From a virus, in IMG/VR virus record IMGVR_UViG_3300030109_000584, positions 1 through 33,772 of that record: a stretch of 33,772 nt of DNA; one strand, written 5' to 3'. This document shows positions 5,997 to 12,542 of this stretch, one piece after another. The position numbers and the translations under genes are program-made. Each line of letters opens with the position of its first letter. Position 1 is the first letter of the stretch. The notes beneath the pieces are model-generated. The model worked only from the letters and a program-made list of their open reading frames with translations. It did no database searches and was not told where the DNA came from.

Positions 5997-6024
5997 TTGA
6001 GAGTAGTTGGCTCACAACTCTCAA
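5997..6024 (+). promoter_or_regulatory. Leader stem-loop before the ssDNA-binding protein
   Basis: TTGAGAG (5997-6003) pairs perfectly with CTCTCAA (6018-6024), and TTG (6007-6009) can pair with CAA (6015-6017) inside. It lies 30 bases upstream of the start codon, between the promoter and GAAGGAGG, and may stabilise or regulate the leader. There is no T-tract, so it is not a terminator. Confidence 0.4.
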
Positions 6025-6053
6025 CTTAAACTTTAATACCGAAGGAGGTAAAT

Positions 6054-6467
6054 ATGATAGTTGAAGGAACTGGGTATTGGGCAAGTATTAAAACACCGAA
6101 TACCACTTTTGAACCTGTTTATACTATTAACTTAGTAGTAGAACAGAGTGTAGCTGATGACTTTGCGGGTCGTGGACACACTATAAAACAAATGAATGAA
6201 GGACCGGCTTTAGTAATTAAAAGAAAAGTCAATGGTCCTAATGGAATGATACGAAATGCACCAAGATTAATTGATGTTAATAAACAAGACATTAATTTAG
6301 CTGTTGGTAATGGCTCTAAAGTAAGAGTTCAATGTAGTGAATTTGAATGGGAATATGCCGGTAAGTCTGGTAAAAGCCTTGACCTACAAGGTGTTCAAGT
6401 AATAGAGTTAGTAGAATATAAGTCAGAGGATGGCTCTGAATTTTTTGATGACAACGAGGAATTTTAA
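6054..6467 (+). CDS. ssDNA-binding protein, T7 gp2.5-like (137 aa)
   Basis: Binds single-stranded DNA at the replication fork and is expected to contact polymerase and primase-helicase through its tail. The sequence shows an OB-fold-like beta pattern (GYWASIKTPNTTFEPVYTINLVV, then GPALVIKRKVNGPNGMIRNAP and GVQVIELVEYK). It ends in an acidic tail with a final Phe (DGSEFFDDNEEF). That acidic tail with a terminal aromatic is the hallmark of T7 gp2.5, though the protein is shorter than T7 gp2.5 (232 aa). A strong GAAGGAGG site precedes the ATG, consistent with high expression. The family call rests on the tail, strand pattern and position before the primase-helicase and polymerase. Confidence 0.8.
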   Translation: MIVEGTGYWASIKTPNTTFEPVYTINLVVEQSVADDFAGRGHTIKQMNEGPALVIKRKVNGPNGMIRNAPRLIDVNKQDINLAVGNGSKVRVQCSEFEWEYAGKSGKSLDLQGVQVIELVEYKSEDGSEFFDDNEEF

Positions 6468-6469
6468 TT

Positions 6470-6790
6470 ATGATTATAACAATAACACTAGATGATGGAA
6501 CAACTACTACTTGGGATACTAATAATATTACTGATGATAATATCCAAATGGAGGCAAATGTAATTATTAATAAAGTAGGAACTCTAAGTGTAGTATCAGA
6601 AGCATTACAGTTTAGTACTGCTACTCATAGAAATAACTTAGCAATTTTATTGCAAAACAGAGATGAGGCTGTAGTTGATACACCTACAAGTGAATCAGCA
6701 GAAACTCCAACAGAAGATGGTGATGCTACACCGGATGACTCCGAAGAGGGAATGACCGAGGATGATTCTTCCACAGAAGAAGATTCCTAA
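6470..6790 (+). CDS. Protein with long acidic tail, unknown function (106 aa)
   Basis: Starts 2 bases after the ssDNA-binding protein stop, with GAGGAATTTTAATT as the ribosome region, so it is co-translated. Residues 1-68 look like a small folded domain (MIITITLDDGTTTTWDTNNI, then ALQFSTATHRNNLAILLQNRDEA). Residues 69-106 are almost all Glu, Asp, Thr, Ser and Pro, ending EEDS. An acidic tail next to an ssDNA-binding protein might mimic DNA or act as a chaperone tail, but this is inference. No family recognised. Confidence 0.65.
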   Translation: MIITITLDDGTTTTWDTNNITDDNIQMEANVIINKVGTLSVVSEALQFSTATHRNNLAILLQNRDEAVVDTPTSESAETPTEDGDATPDDSEEGMTEDDSSTEEDS

Positions 6791-6798
6791 CCTCTTGC

Positions 6799-7021
6799 TT
6801 GTCTGATTTTCCCTCGGTGAGGAGGTTTGTACAGACTTTAAACAACAAAGCCAAACGCTAGAGTCGATTTTGCTAGTTTTAGAGACCTAAACCAGAAAAC
6901 TAGCAAGTGGCTAGGAAGTGCGACTTTGTAAAATCCTTACCCTCTATTAAATTAGAGTAGACAAGAGATAAGGTTAAGTATGAAACACAAATGAGAACTA
7001 AACCACCATGTGACTAGCCAC
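6799..7021 (+). ncRNA. Structured non-coding stretch ahead of the primase-helicase
   Basis: The 251-base gap has no coding frame but several nested perfect inverted repeats. (a) GTCTG 6801-6805 with CAGAC 6832-6836, enclosing CCTC/GAGG (6812-6815, 6819-6822). (b) ACAAAG 6845-6850 with CTTTGT 6924-6929, enclosing GCCA/TGGC (6850-6853, 6908-6911) and an 11-bp stem TTGCTAGTTTT 6870-6880 with AAAACTAGCAA 6896-6906. (c) CCTTA 6935-6939 with TAAGG 6969-6973, enclosing CTCTA/TAGAG (6942-6946, 6953-6957). GTGGCTAG (6907-6914) can also pair with CTAGCCAC (7014-7021), which would compete with (b) near the ribosome site. It could be a regulatory leader, a phage ncRNA, or a DNA-level structure; no Rfam family was recognised. 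Confidence 0.5.
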
Positions 7022-7041
7022 AATTTATACAGGAGATAGAA

Positions 7042-8703
7042 TTGAACACAACATTTATAAAGCACCACTTACCATGCCCTAAGTGTGGTAGTAGTGATGC
7101 AGTTTCACTTAATGCAAATGGGTCAGCTAAATGTTTTAGTTGTAATGCTTTCATTCCAGACTACGATAAAGCAGATGATATGGGTACAAATGATAGTACT
7201 ATTGTACCCATGAAACAACCTGAAACATCTTTTCTTAATTCATATACAGGAAACTATGCACCTCTTACAGATAGAAACATATCTGAAAAGACAGCTAGAA
7301 AGTTTGGAGTTAAGATAGTCAAAGACCACAATGGTCAAGTCAAACAACACATATATCCATATCATAATGGTAGTGAGATAGTTGCTACCAAGACTAGGTA
7401 TGTTGATAATAAAAACTTCGCATGTAATGGTACATTCCAAGGCACAGGATTATTTGGAGAACAACTATATCGTAACAAAGGTGGCAAGTATCTTACAATA
7501 ACTGAGGGAGAGTGTGATGCAATGGCAGTCTATGAATTGATGCAAGGCAAGTCTAGTGTTGTATCAATTAAACGAGGAGCTTCATCAGCAGTTAAAGATA
7601 TAAGAGAAAGCATTGAGTTTGTTGAGAGCTTTGATAATGTTGTTCTTTGTTTTGATAATGACAAGGCAGGTATAGAAGCATCAAGACAAGTAGCTAGAAT
7701 ACTTAAACCTAGCAAGGCAAAGATAATAAACTTACCCAATGGTTACAAAGATGCTAACGAAATGTTAGCTAAGAAAAAGTTTCAAGAATTTTCTACTGCT
7801 TGGTGGGAAGCTAAGACATACACACCCTCCGGCATTTTAGATTTATCTAGTAAGAAAGATGACTGGCTTAACAGAGAAGTAAAAGAAAGTATTGCTTATC
7901 CTTGGGAAGGATTAAATAAAAAGTTATATGGTATGCGTAAAGGAGAACTTGTTACCCTCACAGGTGGAACAGGTCTTGGTAAGTCTAGTGTGACTAGAGA
8001 ACTTGAGCATCATCTTATTAAGAATACAAAAGATAATGTAGGTATCTTAGCACTTGAAGAAAACTGGTTGCGTACTGCTGATGGTATTGTCTCTATTGAA
8101 GCTAACGATAGGATTTATTTATCTGAGAAGAGAGAGAACTATAGTAACGATGAGTTACAGGATTTGTTTGATAAAGCAATACAAAAAGGTAGAGTGTTTA
8201 TTCATGCACACTTAGGAGCTACAGATATAGATGAAATATTTTCTAAGCTAAGATATATTATTGTTGGATGTGAATGTGATTGGGTAGTAGTAGACCACTT
8301 ACACATGCTTGTTAATGTACTTACCGAAGGGGATGAAAGAAGAGGTATTGATATGTTAATGAACAGACTAAGAAGTCTAGTAGAGGAGACAGGTGTCGGG
8401 ATGATACTTGTTTCTCATCTACGCAGAGCACAAGGAGATAGAGGACACGAGAAAGGTATTGAAGTTTCACTATCTCATCTTAAAGGTTCTCAAGGAATTG
8501 CACAGTTGTCCGATTGTGTGATAGCATTAGAAAGAAATCAACAAGCAGAGAATCCAGATGAAGCAAATATTACAAAAGTTAGAGTACTTAAATCAAGATA
8601 CACAGGGGATACAGGCATGGCATGTAGTTTAAGATATGATATTGATACAGGTAGATTACATGAAGTAACCGATGAGGAGACATTCCATGCAGAAGATTTC
8701 TGA
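7042..8703 (+). CDS. T7 gp4-like primase-helicase (553 aa)
   Basis: Bifunctional replicative enzyme that lays RNA primers and unwinds DNA with a hexameric RecA-type ring. The N-terminal zinc ribbon has C12, C15, C31 and C34 (CPKCG, CFSCN). The TOPRIM primase core shows ITEGECDA (E155, D159) and CFDNDKAG (D205, D207). The helicase domain has Walker A GGTGLGKS (308-315) and Walker B VVVDH (D418), then SHLRRAQG and SHLKGSQGIAQLSD typical of DnaB-like helicases. Length is close to T7 gp4 (566 aa). The start is TTG at 7042, chosen because AGGAGATAGAA precedes it and the next residues begin the zinc domain; a rare start after a structured leader suggests limited translation. It overlaps the polymerase start. 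Confidence 0.95.
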   Translation: MNTTFIKHHLPCPKCGSSDAVSLNANGSAKCFSCNAFIPDYDKADDMGTNDSTIVPMKQPETSFLNSYTGNYAPLTDRNISEKTARKFGVKIVKDHNGQVKQHIYPYHNGSEIVATKTRYVDNKNFACNGTFQGTGLFGEQLYRNKGGKYLTITEGECDAMAVYELMQGKSSVVSIKRGASSAVKDIRESIEFVESFDNVVLCFDNDKAGIEASRQVARILKPSKAKIINLPNGYKDANEMLAKKKFQEFSTAWWEAKTYTPSGILDLSSKKDDWLNREVKESIAYPWEGLNKKLYGMRKGELVTLTGGTGLGKSSVTRELEHHLIKNTKDNVGILALEENWLRTADGIVSIEANDRIYLSEKRENYSNDELQDLFDKAIQKGRVFIHAHLGATDIDEIFSKLRYIIVGCECDWVVVDHLHMLVNVLTEGDERRGIDMLMNRLRSLVEETGVGMILVSHLRRAQGDRGHEKGIEVSLSHLKGSQGIAQLSDCVIALERNQQAENPDEANITKVRVLKSRYTGDTGMACSLRYDIDTGRLHEVTDEETFHAEDF

Positions 8704-10420
8704 AATAGTATTTGATATAGAAACAGATGACTTAGATGCCACTAGAGTTTGGTGTATTGTTGCAAAAGAAGTTGATGGTACAGTTCATAAGTTTTCACCA
8801 AACGAAATAGAAGAAGGACTTAATTTTTTAAGTCAAGCTGAAACTCTTATAGGTCATAACATAATTGGTTTTGATTTACCGGTTCTTCAAAGACTTCATA
8901 ACTTTGAATACAAAGGCAAGATAGTAGATACTCTTGTCATGTCAAGACTTTATAATCCAATTAGAGAAAACGGACACAGCCTTAAAACATGGGGCTATAA
9001 ACTATCATGTCCTAAACAAGAACAACCTGAGTTTGAAAACTATTCTCCACAAATGCTTGACTACTGTGAGCAAGATGTAATCTTAAATGAAACTGTATAT
9101 AAATATTTACTTAACGAAGGTAGAGGATTTAGTAAACAATCTGTTGATTTAGAACATCTAGTTTCTGCAATAATGTTGGAACAAGAGAGGAATGGATTTT
9201 ATTTTAACAGTAAACAAGCAATGCTTTTATTAGCAGAGCTTAGACAAAAGATGGCAGATGTAGAAGATGAAGTACAAAAAACATTTCAACCTAAATTAGT
9301 AGATGACAAACTTGTAACTCCATATATAAAAAAAGATGGTCAGTTAAGTAAGAGAGGATTATCAGATGATGAGTATGATAATATTCTTATGTCTGGTAAT
9401 CACAATCCTTTTATGAGAAGAAAGTTAGTTGACTTTAATCTTGGTAGTAGAAAACAAATAGGAGAATATCTTATTGATTTTGGTTGGCAACCTGAAAGGT
9501 TTACTCCTACTGGTCAACCTATTGTTGATGAGGCTACTCTTAAAAAGATTGAGCATATTAAAGAAGCTAAACTTATAGCTGACTTCTTGTTATATCAAAA
9601 GAGAATAGCACAGGTATCATCATGGATAGATGAATTAAAAGAAGATAGAGTTCATGGTAGAGTTATACCTAATGGAACTATCACAGGTAGAATGACACAT
9701 AGAGGTCCTAATATGGCTCAAGTTCCAAACTTAGGAAGCCCTTATGGTAAGGAGTGTCGTTCTTGTTGGACTGTTCCTGAAGGTTATAGATTAGTTGGTA
9801 TTGATGCTAGTGGTCTTGAGTTAAGAATGTTAGCACACTACATGAATGACATTAATTATATTGAAGAAGTTGTAAACGGAGATATACATTCTACTAATCA
9901 AAAACTAGCAGGGTTACAAACAAGAGACCAAGCTAAAACATTTATATATGCATTGGTCTATGGTGCAGGAGATGCTAAGATAGGTAGCATTATTAATGGC
10001 GATATTAAAAAAGGTAAAGCCTTAAAAGAAAGATTCTTCCGTAACTTACCGGCTCTTAAAAAATTAAGAGACAGAGTACAACAAGCATCTAATCGTGGCT
10101 TTTTAAAAGGCATAGATGGTAGAAGAATACATGTAAGAAGTCAGCATTCAGCACTTAATACTTTATTACAAGGTAGTGGTGCTATAGTTATGAAACAAGC
10201 TATGATTAATTTATATCAAATAATTAAACTAAATACTTTTGATGCTAAGTTTGTTGCAAACATACATGATGAGTGGCAGTTAGAAGTTAAAGAATCTCAA
10301 GCTGATTGTGTAGGTAGGAAAGGTGTAGAGTGTATAGAAAAAGTAACAGAGCAGTTTAATATGAGATGCGATTTAACTGGTCAATATAAAATCGGAGGTG
10401 ATTGGAGTGAAACCCACTAA
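8687..10420 (+). CDS. Family A DNA polymerase, T7 gp5-like (577 aa)
   Basis: Replicative polymerase with proofreading. The 3'-5' exonuclease motifs are intact: FDIETD (D10, E12), HNIIGFDLP (D63) and YCEQD. Polymerase motif A is VGIDASGLELRMLAHYM, motif B is RDQAKTFIYALVYGAG, and motif C is IHDEWQLEV, so catalytic Asp and Lys are present. In motif B the residue equivalent to E. coli Phe762 is Tyr, as in T7. It is shorter than T7 gp5 (704 aa), mainly between exonuclease and palm. The ATG at 8687 is preferred (GAGGAG 8 bases upstream); the frame extends to 8672. It overlaps the helicase by 17 bases. Confidence 0.95.
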   Translation: MQKISEIVFDIETDDLDATRVWCIVAKEVDGTVHKFSPNEIEEGLNFLSQAETLIGHNIIGFDLPVLQRLHNFEYKGKIVDTLVMSRLYNPIRENGHSLKTWGYKLSCPKQEQPEFENYSPQMLDYCEQDVILNETVYKYLLNEGRGFSKQSVDLEHLVSAIMLEQERNGFYFNSKQAMLLLAELRQKMADVEDEVQKTFQPKLVDDKLVTPYIKKDGQLSKRGLSDDEYDNILMSGNHNPFMRRKLVDFNLGSRKQIGEYLIDFGWQPERFTPTGQPIVDEATLKKIEHIKEAKLIADFLLYQKRIAQVSSWIDELKEDRVHGRVIPNGTITGRMTHRGPNMAQVPNLGSPYGKECRSCWTVPEGYRLVGIDASGLELRMLAHYMNDINYIEEVVNGDIHSTNQKLAGLQTRDQAKTFIYALVYGAGDAKIGSIINGDIKKGKALKERFFRNLPALKKLRDRVQQASNRGFLKGIDGRRIHVRSQHSALNTLLQGSGAIVMKQAMINLYQIIKLNTFDAKFVANIHDEWQLEVKESQADCVGRKGVECIEKVTEQFNMRCDLTGQYKIGGDWSETH

Positions 10421-10820
10421 AGAAAACAGAAAGAAGTTTGATATTGATTTGCAATATGGAACTATAAGAGAAGAAAAAATAATTGATATGTTCTTAAACA
10501 AGAAGATAGAAGTTAAATCAGAAAGAGATACATGGATGAAAACAGGTAATATTTGTATTGAATATGAGTCTTATGGTAAACCTTCTGGTATAATAGCAAC
10601 TGAGGCAGACTTCTGGTTTCATAACCTTTGTATTAAAGATGATATTTTTTGTACTCTTATATTTGATGTACCTAAATTAAAACAACTCATGGAAAAATTA
10701 GATTTTAAAAAGTCTGTAAGTGGTGGAGACCACAACGCAAGTAGGTTATGGTTAGTCAGCATACAAAAATTATTTACATCTGATGTATATAAAACATTTA
10801 AAGAGCTAGAAAATGAATAA
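10407..10820 (+). CDS. PD-(D/E)XK nuclease-like protein (137 aa)
   Basis: The GTG at 10407 is chosen because CGGAGG sits 8 bases upstream; an alternative GTG is at 10398. The protein reads DLQYGTIREEKIIDMFLNKKIEVKSE, then KTGNICIEYESYGKPSGI and ATEADFWFH. The E-x10-IEVKSE spacing followed by a strand-rich TGN-CIEYE-SYGKPSG segment resembles small PD-(D/E)XK nucleases of phages. A role in recombination or DNA processing is inferred from the motif and from the two further nuclease genes that follow. It overlaps the next gene by 8 bases. Substrate is unknown. Confidence 0.6.
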   Translation: MKPTKENRKKFDIDLQYGTIREEKIIDMFLNKKIEVKSERDTWMKTGNICIEYESYGKPSGIIATEADFWFHNLCIKDDIFCTLIFDVPKLKQLMEKLDFKKSVSGGDHNASRLWLVSIQKLFTSDVYKTFKELENE

Positions 10821-11607
10821 AACACTTGACAAAACTGAATTAGACAAGTATAATAAGTTTACATCCGAATCAGGACATTGGTATTCTCTTGAGGGAGAAC
10901 CCATGTACACCATCATAGGTGCTAATGGGAAAGAGAGAAACACTACATTAAGAGATGCTAAAAGCATAGGACTTGTTCCTTCTGTTACTACTATTCTTGG
11001 CATGGTTGCTAAACCTGCATTAGAGAACTGGAAGATAACTCAAGCTATAAAATCTGCAGCCACTTTAGACATAGGAGATGAAGAGTCTATGGATTCTTTT
11101 GTGTATAGATGTAAGGCTGATGCTAAACAGATTGGTTCTAAAGCTGCAAAAGAAGGAACTATAATACATGCTCAAATAGAAAAAGGTTTCTTAGGAGAAG
11201 AGAAAACTGCACCTTATAAAATTATACAGTCATGGTTAGATGATAACTTCCCAAAAGAAGATTGGATTGCAGAGGATTCTTTTTGTGCTAATCAAGGTTA
11301 TGGTGGCAAGATAGATTTATATTCTAAGTCAGGAATATTCGTGGACTTTAAAACTAAAGATAACCTTGAAGGTAAAGACCCTGCTAAATTAGTTTATGAT
11401 GAACATGGTATGCAACTTTCCGCTTATGCTCAAGGTTGTAACATAGATGACCCTACAAGAGTTTCTATCTTTGTAGATAGAGCAGATACAAGTTTAGTTC
11501 TTTGTCATATATGGGACACAGAATCACATGAGAAACATAAAGAAATGTTTAATAGTATATTAAAGTATTGGCAACTGGTAAAAAATTATGAGTGGCAAGA
11601 AGTCTAA
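10813..11607 (+). CDS. RecB/Cas4-type PD-(D/E)XK exonuclease (264 aa)
   Basis: Probably degrades host DNA or processes replication ends, as T7 gp6 does. Visible signatures: GHWYSLEGEPMYTIIGANGKERNT, then PSVTTILGMVAKPALENWK, then AAKEGTIIHAQIEKG. The catalytic core GGKIDLYSKSGIFVDFKTKD supplies the Asp and the D-x-K of the PD-(D/E)XK fold, and QLSAYAQG follows. The GT-IH-x-E and Q-x-YAQG motifs are those of the RecB-like nuclease clan. The start overlaps the preceding gene, and the first ATG lacks a strong ribosome site; a second ATG at 10903 has GGGAG but would remove the conserved-looking GHWY segment. A perfect promoter sequence lies inside codons 5-14. Confidence 0.85.
   Translation: MNKTLDKTELDKYNKFTSESGHWYSLEGEPMYTIIGANGKERNTTLRDAKSIGLVPSVTTILGMVAKPALENWKITQAIKSAATLDIGDEESMDSFVYRCKADAKQIGSKAAKEGTIIHAQIEKGFLGEEKTAPYKIIQSWLDDNFPKEDWIAEDSFCANQGYGGKIDLYSKSGIFVDFKTKDNLEGKDPAKLVYDEHGMQLSAYAQGCNIDDPTRVSIFVDRADTSLVLCHIWDTESHEKHKEMFNSILKYWQLVKNYEWQEV
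10826..10854 (+). promoter_or_regulatory. Perfect sigma70 consensus inside the exonuclease gene
   Basis: TTGACA (10826-10831), a 17-base spacer, and TATAAT (10849-10854): all twelve consensus bases at the ideal spacing. It would begin a transcript near 10861 carrying the downstream nucleases, DUF3310 protein and ribonucleotide reductase. It lies within codons of the exonuclease N-terminus, so selection for protein sequence could also have produced it. Confidence 0.5.
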
Positions 11608-11833
11608 ACAGTTAAGAAGAAAAGCAGAACATCTATTGATAGCTTGGTTAAGAACTATGACACCGGATGGAGAAGATAAAACTAAAATAAATGTAAAGAA
11701 CTTACATGAGTTCTTACCAGAACAAACACATATCTTTGCTAATAATAAATTTATGTTAAGTGCTTATAGTTTAAGATGGTTTTACAAACAAGTAAAAAGA
11801 AATCCTGACATACAAGTAAAGAATTTACTTTAA
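11588..11833 (+). CDS. Small conserved phage protein of the nuclease cluster (81 aa)
   Basis: Overlaps the exonuclease gene by 20 bases and abuts endonuclease I with a 1-base overlap. The basic N-terminus KKSKQLRRKAEHLLIAWLRTM is followed by KINVKNLHEFLPEQTHIFAN and SLRWFYKQVKRNPDI. From memory this LRRKAE-LL--WL plus LPEQTH-F-N pattern occurs next to nuclease genes in T7-like marine phages. Its role is unknown; DNA contact is suggested by the basic charge and the neighbours. Confidence 0.7.
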   Translation: MSGKKSKQLRRKAEHLLIAWLRTMTPDGEDKTKINVKNLHEFLPEQTHIFANNKFMLSAYSLRWFYKQVKRNPDIQVKNLL

Positions 11834-12264
11834 TGGCTAGGAAACCTAGGAAACCTAGACCTAAAAAAGTTAATGTACCTAAAGGGTACGATAGCAAATG
11901 GGAATATGATATACATCAATCTGTTTTAAAAGGTTGGGAACATCATAATAAATATATAGATTATATTGTTGAACATAAGTATGAACCGGACTTTATAAAA
12001 GTTATTAATGGTCAAACAATATTACTAGAAGCTAAAGGTAGGTTCTGGGACTATGCTGAATATAGTAAGTATATTTGGATAAGGGAATCTTTAAAAGAAC
12101 AAATAGGAGAATTTGAGTTAGTATTTTTATTTCAAAAACCTTATGCTCCAATGCCACAAGCTAAAAAAAGAAAAGATGGAACTAAGAGAAGTCATGCTGA
12201 ATGGGCAGAGACAAATAACTTTACATGGTATAGTGAAGAAACATTACCAGAGGAATGGAAATGA
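11833..12264 (+). CDS. Endonuclease I, T7 gp3-like Holliday-junction resolvase (143 aa)
   Basis: Cleaves branched DNA before packaging and helps break down host DNA. After a basic tail (MARKPRKPRPKKV) the catalytic pattern is YDSKWEYDIH (Glu), then HKYEPDFI (Asp), then ILLEAKGRFWD (Glu and Lys of E-x-K), the same order as E20, D55, E65 and K67 of T7 endonuclease I. Length is close to the T7 enzyme (149 aa). It sits between exonuclease and DUF3310 genes, as part of a DNA-processing group. Confidence 0.85.
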   Translation: MARKPRKPRPKKVNVPKGYDSKWEYDIHQSVLKGWEHHNKYIDYIVEHKYEPDFIKVINGQTILLEAKGRFWDYAEYSKYIWIRESLKEQIGEFELVFLFQKPYAPMPQAKKRKDGTKRSHAEWAETNNFTWYSEETLPEEWK

Positions 12265-12542
12265 AATATAAATTTAATGAAGATAATATCATACAACAAA
12301 TACAAAGATATGTTGATGGTACATATGAAAGACATTACGCACAAGGAAAGTATCAAGCTACTGATATGATAATAGATGCAGGACATGGTAAAAGTTTTTG
12401 TATGGGTAACATTATGAAGTATGCTATGAGATGTGGTAAAAAAGATGGAACAGATGCAGAAATGGACCTGCTAAAAATAATACATTATGCTATTATAGCC
12501 ATAGCTTTAGAAGATACAGAGTATCATTTAGGAGAAAAATAA
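12261..12542 (+). CDS. DUF3310 protein, T7 gp1.7-like (93 aa)
   Basis: The ATG at 12261 is preferred over 12255 because GAGGA lies too close to the latter. The sequence carries the DUF3310 layout: RHYAQGKYQATDMI, then FCMGNIMKYAMRCGKKDGTDAEMDLLKIIHYAIIA. In T7 the domain occurs in gp1.7, described as a nucleotide kinase-like protein acting on thymidylates, so a role in nucleotide supply fits its place directly upstream of ribonucleotide reductase. Activity is not shown by the sequence. Confidence 0.8.
   Translation: MKYKFNEDNIIQQIQRYVDGTYERHYAQGKYQATDMIIDAGHGKSFCMGNIMKYAMRCGKKDGTDAEMDLLKIIHYAIIAIALEDTEYHLGEK

Noticed and set aside
5933-6064. Open frame of 43 codons in the gap before the ssDNA-binding protein
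   Set aside because: No ribosome site, it overlaps the strong start of the ssDNA-binding protein, and it covers a leader hairpin and promoter; more likely untranslated leader.
6845-6929. tRNA-like fold in the structured gap
   Set aside because: The closing stem is only 6 bp, there is no anticodon arm of 5 bp with a 7-base loop, and no T-arm GTTCRA sequence, so it is not a tRNA.
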